Assembly: GCA_046760155.1 (NCBI GenBank)
Contig: JBHIDQ010000003.1
Coordinates: forward strand, 1-34,100
DNA: 34,100 bases
Origin: JBHIDQ01 sp046760155
Lineage (GTDB): Bacteria; Chloroflexota; Dehalococcoidia; Dehalococcoidales; RBG-16-60-22
Direction of reading: 5' to 3'
In this document: one piece after another, positions 1-6,303 of the stretch
How positions within the stretch are numbered: position 1 is the stretch's first letter
How the letters are laid out: every line of letters starts with the position of its first letter
Notes under the pieces: generated by a model
The model's database searches: none
What the model saw: the letters and a program-made list of their open reading frames with translations, nothing else
What the model was told of the DNA's origin: nothing
Translations under genes and position numbers: made by a program

Positions 1-1580
1 ACCCACTTCTTGGGTAGTCGGGAAAGAAAGTTAAAGGATTTAGTTGCCCCTGATTTTAGTTGGGCGGTGGTTTTGGGCATCGGATTGGTCAGCTTTTTCC
101 GACTCAAAAATATCGCCGTGGCCAGGACTGAATAGTAAATCCATATCAGAGTGGGGTCAATTGTACCTACCTCAATAAAGGCTAGTGGGGAGGCACCCAG
201 ACCGTTAACCACTAATAACAGGTATGACAGGAAGAGCCAGGCCAGCCAGCCGACAACCTGAGCGGCGGGTAGAAAAATAAGCCCAAAACCTCCGGTGAGC
301 ACGCCGGTAATGATAAGGCCGGGCAGTGCCGGCAGGGCAAGGAAGGTGGCCGGCAGGCCGACAAAAGAAATAATGCCGAAGTAATAAGCAACCACTGGCC
401 AGACGGCGATGATTGCCGCTAGGGTGACACTGAGGCTATCGCTGGCAATATTAGCTGCTGATACCAGTACTCCATCTTCACCAAGGGTAGTCCTGACTGC
501 CTTTCTACCCAGTGTTTGGAAGGCGGGAGAAAGAAAAACCAGACCAGCCATGGCCAGGAAACTCAACTGGAAGGCAGCATCCCCCAGAATATACGGACTG
601 ATGCCCACCATTACCGCGGCAGCGAAAGTCAGTGCTGTGATGGCACTGCGCTGTCTACCCAAAAGCTCGGCGGTCAGGAACAGGCTTGCCATGATGGCAC
701 CCCGCACCACTGGTGGGTGCATGCCAGTGAGCAAAGCGTAAAGCCAGATTATGCCTAGCGCCAGCCAGATGTAGCAGTAGTGTCGGCGGCCAAAGAGCCA
801 GATGCCGATGCTGAGCAACATGCCCGCAATGATACTGAGGTGGAGACCGGATATTGCCAGGAGGTGAGCGGTGCCGGTGTAGACGAAGTCGGTTTTGATG
901 GCTAGTGGAATGTTGCCCCGAATACCCAAAATGATACCCTGTGCCAGTGATGCCTGTGGCTCAGGCAGTGCCATCGACAGAGTTTGGGCGAAATGGTTTC
1001 TTAGTGAGTAGACCCATTCCAAAGGCTTAAAGCCCCTTCCTCTTGCCTCGATGTCTATTTTCGGGTAAAGCATAGTAGTATAGATTCCCTGGTGCGCGAG
1101 GTAACCTTGATAGTCGAAGTCATTGAACTGGGCAGGTGTCTCCAGCTTCCCGGTTACCCGGAGCACATCGCCATACTGATAAGTAGGGTATCTGGGCACA
1201 AAGAGCAGAGCGGTGCCTTTAACCGGCTGCCACTCTCCATCCAGTTTTATTTCGCTGGCTTGCAGGTGGAGATGAGTGCTTTTGTCTCTAATCTCGGGGT
1301 CCCTGGAGATAAATCCTTTGATTTCGCTAATGCCGCTATCGTTGTAGAACCGCAGGTCACTTTCAGTAACCGTATGCTGACTTGAGTAGGCGTAGGTAGT
1401 GGCGGCGAAGAAGGCAATGAGGCTGAGACTACTTAAGATTATTATCTTCTTATGTTGACGGATGAAGAAAAGCAGGGGGAGGGGGATAAGACCAGTGAGG
1501 ACAAAGGCTAGGGGCAAGCTGAACTTTGCTCCCAGAAAGATACCCGCCACCCAGGCACCACTGAGACAAACAAGTGCCAC
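1..1580 (-). CDS. comEC: ComEC/Rec2 family DNA-uptake channel protein, C-terminus cut by window edge
   Basis: Polytopic inner-membrane protein that forms the channel for single-stranded DNA during natural transformation. The frame is open from a GTG at 1580 to the window edge, about 526 residues. No ATG fits: an in-frame stop lies about 40 bases upstream, and GTG is preceded by a GGATGGAAG-type ribosome site. An N-terminal hydrophobic block and an OB-like DUF4131 region (YGDVLRVTGKLETP, then FNDFDYQGYLAHQGI) precede the Competence domain. That domain carries the family signature HLLAISGLHLSIIAG, GMHPPVVRGAIMA and DAAFQLSFLAM. It sits just downstream of comEA, the usual pairing. The metallo-beta-lactamase-like domain found at the C-terminus of many ComEC proteins would lie outside the window, so its presence is unknown. 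Family identity is certain from the signature motif. Confidence 0.93.
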   Translation of the reverse strand, partial: MALVCLSGAWVAGIFLGAKFSLPLAFVLTGLIPLPLLFFIRQHKKIIILSSLSLIAFFAATTYAYSSQHTVTESDLRFYNDSGISEIKGFISRDPEIRDKSTHLHLQASEIKLDGEWQPVKGTALLFVPRYPTYQYGDVLRVTGKLETPAQFNDFDYQGYLAHQGIYTTMLYPKIDIEARGRGFKPLEWVYSLRNHFAQTLSMALPEPQASLAQGIILGIRGNIPLAIKTDFVYTGTAHLLAISGLHLSIIAGMLLSIGIWLFGRRHYCYIWLALGIIWLYALLTGMHPPVVRGAIMASLFLTAELLGRQRSAITALTFAAAVMVGISPYILGDAAFQLSFLAMAGLVFLSPAFQTLGRKAVRTTLGEDGVLVSAANIASDSLSVTLAAIIAVWPVVAYYFGIISFVGLPATFLALPALPGLIITGVLTGGFGLIFLPAAQVVGWLAWLFLSYLLLVVNGLGASPLAFIEVGTIDPTLIWIYYSVLATAIFLSRKKLTNPMPKTTAQLKSGATKSFNFLSRLPKKW

Positions 1581-1601
1581 GAGCTTCCATCCTGATGAAA
1601 G

Positions 1602-1653
1602 GTTTACATAACTCTAAAAACAAATCAAAGCTAACTAGCTACGAATTGTTTCC
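1602..1653 (-). repeat. 52-bp dispersed repeat, copy A (between comEA and comEC)
   Basis: Read on the minus strand, these 52 bases match 47 of 52 positions of the plus strand at 30996-31047 with no gap. The element starts GGAAACAATTC, carries an AGCTA-N2-TAGCT palindrome in the middle and ends TTTTTAGAGTTATGT followed by AAC. It fills most of the 81-base comEA-comEC spacer and ends 21 bases before the comEC start codon. Nature unknown; I see no coding potential. Confidence 0.8.
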
Positions 1654-1661
1654 CCAAAGTT

Positions 1662-2165
1662 TTAGTCAGCTACTGTAATCAGGTGTTCAATTCTCTCGTA
1701 GGTAGCCGTGCCGATGCCTTCTACCTTGATCAGCTCATCGATGTTGCGAAATCGCCCGTTTTGCTGGCGATAGTCAATAATGGCTTGAGCCCTGACTTCA
1801 CCAATGCCGGGTAGTGCTTGCAATAGCCAGGCTTCCGCCCGATTCAGGTTGACTTTTTGTGGTGGCTCTACTTTAGCCACCTCGGGAATGTAGAGCTTAA
1901 GGTGGTTGAAATCAGCCTCGGTGGTAGTCCCACCTGCCGCCTGAATAATATCGTCTACGGTGTCCCCCGATTTTAATGAATAGAAGCCGGGGTTAGTGAC
2001 GGCACCACCAATGTAGATTTTGCCCTGTAGTTCTTGGCTAGGGGATAGCGAAATTTCTATCGGTTGACTTGGTCGGTATTTTGACCAAATTATCAGGCTA
2101 CCAACGGCAATGATAACTATCAGGATAATAATAAGCAGTGCCCAGAACTTATTAGACTTAGTCAT
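1662..2165 (-). CDS. comEA: ComEA-type competence DNA-binding protein
   Basis: 167 residues. Membrane-anchored double-strand DNA receptor that hands DNA to ComEC. One transmembrane helix (about residues 7-27) is followed by an SLBB domain (about 47-98, starting GKIYIGGAVTNPGFYSL). A tandem helix-hairpin-helix DNA-binding domain follows: VNLNRA at 105-110, LPGIGEVRAQAI at about 118-129 and VEGIGTATYERI at about 148-159. This is the standard ComEA layout. The ATG is preceded by GGAGG at a good distance. It lies immediately upstream of comEC and downstream of two TrkA-like genes, and may be transcribed with them. Confidence 0.95.
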   Translation of the reverse strand: MTKSNKFWALLIIILIVIIAVGSLIIWSKYRPSQPIEISLSPSQELQGKIYIGGAVTNPGFYSLKSGDTVDDIIQAAGGTTTEADFNHLKLYIPEVAKVEPPQKVNLNRAEAWLLQALPGIGEVRAQAIIDYRQQNGRFRNIDELIKVEGIGTATYERIEHLITVAD

Positions 2166-2221
2166 GGAAGCCTCCTACCGTTAGCTCTATTTAGCATAAA
2201 ATGGGCAGAGCATTATGGATT

Positions 2222-2884
2222 TTAGGTGCTGGTCAGGGCGGCTCGCAGTTCTGCTTCTAATTCAGGAGTGGTCAGAGCGATGACTTGGTCTCCTTCGCGG
2301 AGGACAGTACTGGGAGTAGGGATGCGAGGCTTGCGGTCTCTAGGAATGACCAGCGCCAGTTTGCTCCCTTCTGGTAATGGAATTTCCTTAACTAATTTGC
2401 CGATGATAGCTGAGTTAGGTGGAATTCTGACTTCGACAATTTCCAGACCCTTATCGCTAAGGGTTAATAAGTGCGTCAATGGGTGCGTGGGCACTTCTTT
2501 TTCGATGGCTTCAAGGATGATATCAGTGGTGCTTACGGTAACATCTACCCCTAGTTTCTTGAAGATAGCCTCGTTTTGCGGATTTCTGATGCGGGCGATA
2601 GTGCGGGGCACATTGAATTTATACTTGGCTACCTGGCAGGCAACTAAATTATCTTCATCGTCTCCGGTTACGGCCACCAGCATATCAGCTCGACCGGTGC
2701 CGACATCAGCCAAGGTGACTGCCTCACAGCCATCACCACGGACGCAGACACTACCCATTTCTTCATTGATGATCTCGCAAAAGGTGGCGTTTTTTTCGAT
2801 GATAAGCACTTCATGCCCCTCATCTAGGAGAGCTCTGGCGAGATAGTAACCAACCCTACCACCACCGACAATGATGATGTACAT
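2222..2884 (-). CDS. TrkA-type RCK protein (RCK_N plus RCK_C)
   Basis: 220 residues, cytosolic. It has a Rossmann RCK_N domain with the nucleotide motif GGGRVG at 7-12 and an acidic residue ending the second strand (LIIEKN). It is followed by a C-terminal RCK_C (TrkA_C) domain at about 143-212 (VEVRIPPNSAIIGKLV, then REGDQVIALT). Proteins of this family bind NAD(H), ATP or cyclic di-AMP and gate potassium channels or transporters such as TrkH and KtrB. No such integral partner is in the window. The nearest membrane protein is the APC permease two genes upstream. The ATG is preceded by GAGGAAATA, and only 7 bases separate it from the preceding RCK gene, so the two are probably co-translated. 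The family is clear; the partner is inferred. Confidence 0.9.
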   Translation of the reverse strand: MYIIIVGGGRVGYYLARALLDEGHEVLIIEKNATFCEIINEEMGSVCVRGDGCEAVTLADVGTGRADMLVAVTGDDEDNLVACQVAKYKFNVPRTIARIRNPQNEAIFKKLGVDVTVSTTDIILEAIEKEVPTHPLTHLLTLSDKGLEIVEVRIPPNSAIIGKLVKEIPLPEGSKLALVIPRDRKPRIPTPSTVLREGDQVIALTTPELEAELRAALTST

Positions 2885-2891
2885 TATTTCC

Positions 2892-3290
2892 TCAGCTCTC
2901 TATCTTTTCCTTCACCAGTTGGGCAAAGATGGTGGTTGGACTAAAAGCTTCGATACCCAGAGTATCGTATAACTCCTGGCGCAAAGGGTCATAGATGCGG
3001 CAGATTACTCTGGGCACATTGAAGATGTGTTTGGCAATCTGAGCAGCCATAACATTGCGATTATCCCCCTGGGTTAGGGCGACAAAGACATCGGCTTCTT
3101 CAATACCGGCCCTTTTCAATGCTGCTTCGTCAATACCGTTGCCAAGTAGTGCTGTGCCCCCGAAGGTGGAGGACAATCTGCGGAAACTATAAGCGTCAAC
3201 GTCTAGAACGGTAATATCGTGTCCGTCAGCATCCAGCAGTCCGGCGAGTTGAGCGCCGACTCGTCCACAGCCCATAATTATTACTTTCAT
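2892..3290 (-). CDS. Single-domain TrkA_N (RCK_N) protein
   Basis: 132 residues from the ATG at 3290. A TTG four codons upstream is also possible but has no better ribosome site. It is a stand-alone RCK_N Rossmann domain: VIIMGCGRVGAQLA near the N-terminus, acidic residue in TVLDVD, and the family strand FVALTQGDNRNVMAAQIAK. The RCK_C half is absent; the chain ends soon after the domain at VKEKIES. It is paralogous to the next gene, whose matching segment reads LVAVTGDDEDNLVACQVAK. Together the pair supplies two N domains and one C domain, like a split TrkA. A hetero-oligomeric gating ring is an inference. It lies between the universal stress gene and the two-domain RCK gene. Confidence 0.88.
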   Translation of the reverse strand: MKVIIMGCGRVGAQLAGLLDADGHDITVLDVDAYSFRRLSSTFGGTALLGNGIDEAALKRAGIEEADVFVALTQGDNRNVMAAQIAKHIFNVPRVICRIYDPLRQELYDTLGIEAFSPTTIFAQLVKEKIES

Positions 3291-3311
3291 AAGTAATCCC
3301 AATTATAGTGC

Positions 3312-3728
3312 TTATTCTTGATACAGAATCACCGGACAGGGGGAATTTTTCAGCACATAAGGCACGACATTACCCAGGCTAAATTGCCCGAAGCGTCGCT
3401 TGTACTTGATACCCATCAAGATTAAGTCAACTTTTCTTTCTACTGCCTCATCGATAATCGCTGGGCCTGCCTCACGGGCTTGAAGCACATCAGTCTCTAC
3501 CTCATAGTCTTGTTCTTCGGCAACCATTTCTATGTGGTCTAGTATGCCTTCGGCTTTTTCAATTTCAGGCTTAATTTCGGCATCCAGAGGCAGGGCACGC
3601 TTTATGGTGATGACATAAAACGCCCAAATTTTACCCTTATCTCTCTTGGCCAGCCTACAGGCTAGCTTCATTGCTTCTTCGTCAGCTTCAGTACCAACCA
3701 CGGGCACAAGGATTTTACGAATCTCCAT
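3312..3728 (-). CDS. Universal stress protein (UspA family)
   Basis: 138 residues, a single Usp domain with the alpha/beta fold. It starts IRKILVPVVGTEADEEAMKLACRLAK and ends VLKNSPCPVILYQE. The usual ATP-binding loop G-x2-G-x9-G-(S/T) is degenerate: the chain has GIKYKRRFGQFSLGN, with Y where the second Gly is expected and N in place of Ser/Thr. It may therefore belong to the UspA-like class that does not bind ATP (inference). It lies between the APC permease upstream and two RCK genes downstream. Usp domains are often fused to or encoded beside transporters of this kind. Confidence 0.9.
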   Translation of the reverse strand: MEIRKILVPVVGTEADEEAMKLACRLAKRDKGKIWAFYVITIKRALPLDAEIKPEIEKAEGILDHIEMVAEEQDYEVETDVLQAREAGPAIIDEAVERKVDLILMGIKYKRRFGQFSLGNVVPYVLKNSPCPVILYQE

Positions 3729-3753
3729 CGCTTTCTACGGTTTTTATTTGGGT

Positions 3754-3782
3754 ATTATAATCCTCTTGGCCAAAATCTACAA
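3754..3782 (-). promoter_or_regulatory. Possible promoter for the usp-RCK-RCK genes
   Basis: On the minus strand TTGTAG (3777-3782) and a perfect TATAAT (3754-3759) are separated by 17 bases, about 25 bases before the usp start. The -35 is weak (3 of 6), so the call rests on the -10 and its position. Confidence 0.4.
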
Positions 3783-3805
3783 TATACCTGATGGTAATTT
3801 TTTAA

Positions 3806-5257
3806 TTATTTTTCTTGGTTTCTTGGGGTATAGGTTAGTGGGAAGCCTTCTCTACGTCGATAAAGATAATAAATGATCAGGCCGACAACCATCCAGGCAA
3901 GACCGACCCACCGGCTATAGGGCTGGGTAATCAATATGATAAGCCAGATTACGGCTAATGCGGTGATACCTAAGATGGCACTTATTGGCAGTTCACGTCC
4001 CTTGACTTTTATATTCCAGCGGAGTTTGAAAGGGCGGGGTAGTTCTGGTTTTCTGATTCTCAGGCTAAGGATGGAGGCATGGGCAAACATAAAGGCGAGT
4101 AAAGAACCAACAGCGTATAAGGCTCCCATGTTCTTGAAGACATTAGCCTCAAAAAAGCCGGGAATTAAGATGAGAATGGCAACTATGCTGAATAAAATTA
4201 TTGAGATGTATGGGGTCTTAAATCGGGGATGTATTCGACTAAGCGCCGGTGGTAATAGCTTGTGGCTTCCCAGTGAGAAGGCGAGTCTGGAGATGCCAAT
4301 AAGCCCGGCATTAGTGGCTATCAGCAGAATAGTACCCGCTAGTATAGCGATTAGAGGTTTGAGAACATTGCTTATTAGCTCTACGGGTAATTTGGCGGCA
4401 ATACCGGCTACAGGGTCCCTAGACCACTCGGAAGCAAGCTCTTGAGGCGACATGGCGGATAAGGATACCAGTGAAATGCCAGCGAAGATAACCAGAACGG
4501 CAACTATCATCATCACCAGTGCTCTAGGTACTCTTATTTCAGGTCGTCTCGTTTCTTCCGCCATTTGAGACATAGTTTCAATCCCGGTATAGGCAATGGC
4601 GGCTAAGGCAATGCCAATGATCAGATTTTCTGGTGCTGGCCAGTTATCGAGAATGCGGTGAATTAGAACCGGTGGATTGAACAGCAGGATAAAGCCAATA
4701 ACTACCAGCGAAACTTGAGTGGTTATATCCAGTACCGCGGCGCTTATATTAATAAAGGAAGTCTCCTTAATGCCGATGACATTTATTATCATGAGGAAGA
4801 TCACAATTGCCATCGAGGCAATGGTGCCAATGGTAGGAGAGTCTTTGAACGGCTCCCAAAAATAGCCCAAATAGGGTGGAATGGTGAAAGCCGAGATTGA
4901 GATAGTAACAATGTAGCTTAGCATCAGTGCCCAACCAGCGACGAAACCAGCCAGGTCATTGAAGCCATGGCGGGCAAAACTGGCTGACCCACCGGCCTCG
5001 GGCAGCGTGGCCGTACCTTCCGCATAGGTAAGGGCGGTGAAAATAAAGAGGACACCAGCAAAGCCTAGTGCGACGGGAGTCGCTCCCATAGCCACTAGGG
5101 CAACAATTCCCAGAGCATAGTAGATGGAGGAGCCAACATTCCCATATCCAGCGCTAAATACGGCGGGAATTCCCAGTACTCGCCTTAAGCGGAATTGTTT
5201 GATTCTTCGGGGACGAAAGACTCTATCACCGGGTTTAGGTCGCCAACTATTCTGCAT
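3806..5257 (-). CDS. APC-superfamily permease (amino acid or cation transporter)
   Basis: 483 residues, about 12 hydrophobic segments. The first helix carries GYGNVGSSIYYALG, matching the G-(S/T)-I unwound substrate-binding segment of APC transporters. ALTYAEGTATLPEAGGSASFARHGF fits the second and third helices, and AYTGIETMSQMAEETRRPE is the usual conserved region of helix 6 and the following loop. A basic N-terminal stretch of about 25 residues (RPRRIKQFRLRR) is cytosolic. The substrate cannot be read from sequence. The neighbouring Usp and RCK genes raise the chance of regulated ion or amino-acid uptake, as in KimA-like potassium importers of this superfamily, but that is inference. It has its own strong promoter, divergent from the XRE gene. 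Confidence 0.9.
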   Translation of the reverse strand: MQNSWRPKPGDRVFRPRRIKQFRLRRVLGIPAVFSAGYGNVGSSIYYALGIVALVAMGATPVALGFAGVLFIFTALTYAEGTATLPEAGGSASFARHGFNDLAGFVAGWALMLSYIVTISISAFTIPPYLGYFWEPFKDSPTIGTIASMAIVIFLMIINVIGIKETSFINISAAVLDITTQVSLVVIGFILLFNPPVLIHRILDNWPAPENLIIGIALAAIAYTGIETMSQMAEETRRPEIRVPRALVMMIVAVLVIFAGISLVSLSAMSPQELASEWSRDPVAGIAAKLPVELISNVLKPLIAILAGTILLIATNAGLIGISRLAFSLGSHKLLPPALSRIHPRFKTPYISIILFSIVAILILIPGFFEANVFKNMGALYAVGSLLAFMFAHASILSLRIRKPELPRPFKLRWNIKVKGRELPISAILGITALAVIWLIILITQPYSRWVGLAWMVVGLIIYYLYRRREGFPLTYTPRNQEK

Positions 5258-5297
5258 GTTATTTATTTGTTTTAACTTTTATTGATTGCAATGAGCT

Positions 5298-5326
5298 ATT
5301 TTATTCCCCTTTTTGCTGACTGTCAA
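5298..5326 (-). promoter_or_regulatory. Promoter of the APC permease gene
   Basis: On the minus strand a perfect TTGACA (5321-5326), a 17-base spacer and TAAAAT (5298-5303) lie about 40 bases upstream of the permease ATG. It is back-to-back with the plus-strand promoter at 5351-5379. Confidence 0.8.
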
Positions 5327-5339
5327 CCATTACTATTGG

Positions 5340-5350
5340 TACCACTGGTA
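5340..5350. promoter_or_regulatory. Candidate operator between divergent promoters
   Basis: TACCACTGGTA is a palindrome about its central C. It lies exactly between the two divergent -35 boxes (5321-5326 and 5351-5356), abutting the plus-strand -35. It is short, so chance is possible. The position and the adjacent HTH gene make it a reasonable operator candidate. Confidence 0.4.
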
Positions 5351-5379
5351 TTGACAAATGGCACTTTTTCGGCTATAAT
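5351..5379 (+). promoter_or_regulatory. Consensus promoter of the XRE-like regulator
   Basis: TTGACA (5351-5356), a 17-base spacer and TATAAT (5374-5379): 12 of 12 consensus positions. Transcription would begin about 25 bases before the ATG at 5413. Confidence 0.9.
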
Positions 5380-5412
5380 ATAAGCCAAATGTCATAGGAA
5401 ATAAGTCAGTCT

Positions 5413-5712
5413 ATGATTATAAAGACCAGAGTTTTTGAGTTGTGTAACGGGAACTTCCGGAACTTATCTGAACTAGCCCACGCTATGGGTTTATCAGTAA
5501 GTCAGGTTTACCGTGTACGCGAAGGGAAGCGTAGCATCAATCAAAAATTCATCATTGGAGCGAAGAAGGCCTTTCCCAGTTACAGGCTTGATGACCTTTT
5601 TTACCTAGATGAAGAAGGGATGTTAATTGGCGGTAAAATAGAGCCAGCTGTCACGGAACGCTATCGTCACATCGTTCGGCAATATAGTAACTCAAATTTG
5701 CCTGGGAAATGA
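5413..5712 (+). CDS. Small XRE-like helix-turn-helix regulator
   Basis: 99 residues. An N-terminal helix-turn-helix of the Cro/C1 type covers about residues 14-50: LSELAHAMGLSVSQVYRVREGKRSI, where GLSVSQVYRVREGK is the recognition part. The rest (KKAFPSYRLDDLFYLDEEG and a basic C-terminus) resembles the short single-domain regulators I associate with Dehalococcoidia. An AGGAA ribosome site lies about 12 bases before the ATG, a little far. It has a perfect consensus promoter and is divergent from the APC permease, so control of that gene and of itself is the natural hypothesis. The ligand is unknown. Confidence 0.8.
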   Translation: MIIKTRVFELCNGNFRNLSELAHAMGLSVSQVYRVREGKRSINQKFIIGAKKAFPSYRLDDLFYLDEEGMLIGGKIEPAVTERYRHIVRQYSNSNLPGK

Positions 5713-5741
5713 AGAGGGTTGATTGGGGTGGGGAAGGTGTC

Positions 5742-5767
5742 AAACGATCGAAAAATTCAAATCGTTT
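5742..5767. terminator. Possible bidirectional terminator between the XRE gene and def
   Basis: Inverted repeat AAACGAT (5742-5748) / ATCGTTT (5761-5767) with a 12-base loop, in the convergent gap and abutting the def stop codon. The A- and T-containing arms supply a short T-run for either direction. The stem is AT-rich and weak. Confidence 0.35.
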
Positions 5768-6256
5768 TCATAACTGAGTTTCTTCTGGTTCAATCTTGTG
5801 TAGCTGATCTATACTTTCGAGGTGGTCAAGGTAAAGAATCCCATTGAGGTGGTCTATCTCGTGTTCTAGAGCTTGCGCCAGAAGTCCGTCAGCTTTAATT
5901 CGGATTTCCTTTCCATTTGGTTCACGTCCTTTGACGGTAACTGATTCGGCACGCTTAACTTGTCCCAAATAGCCGGGAACACTGAGGCAGCCTTCATCTA
6001 TTAAGCGTTCGCCTTTCCGACGCACTATCTCTGGATTGATGATAGCAATGTCTTCTTCTTCAGGCAAACTAATAACAATGATCCGTAAGGGAATTCCTAT
6101 CTGTGGTGCGGCTAATCCCACCCGCCCCTGCTCGGCATGCAGCGTCTCAATCATATCGCGTATTAGCTTCTTAATTGAGCGATCAACATTCCTGACCCGT
6201 TTTGCTTTCTGCTTCAGTACGGGGTCAGGAAGAGTACGAATCGGGAAGACTGCCAT
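5768..6256 (-). CDS. def: Peptide deformylase
   Basis: 162 residues. Metalloenzyme that removes the formyl group from the N-terminal Met of nascent proteins. All three family motifs are intact: GLAAPQIG at 47-54, EGCLS at 88-92 (metal ligand Cys90) and HEIDH at 132-136 (ligands His132 and His136, catalytic Glu133). The length is typical for a bacterial enzyme. The ATG follows AAGGAG at the usual distance. It is last in a minus-strand run moaB-trmD-rplS-priA-def; the priA-def pairing is common in bacteria. Confidence 0.97.
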   Translation of the reverse strand: MAVFPIRTLPDPVLKQKAKRVRNVDRSIKKLIRDMIETLHAEQGRVGLAAPQIGIPLRIIVISLPEEEDIAIINPEIVRRKGERLIDEGCLSVPGYLGQVKRAESVTVKGREPNGKEIRIKADGLLAQALEHEIDHLNGILYLDHLESIDQLHKIEPEETQL

Positions 6257-6303
6257 ACATCTCCTTGAAATAATCGTTTAGACTGCAATTCATTTAAAGT
6301 TTA

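Noticed and set aside
409..1385. Plus-strand open frames opposite the left edge
   Set aside because: They are antisense to comEC, whose frame is continuous with the HLLAISGLHL signature.
2226..2846. Long plus-strand open frame (206 codons)
   Set aside because: Antisense to the RCK gene, which has clear motifs; the translation has no recognisable domain and no ribosome site.
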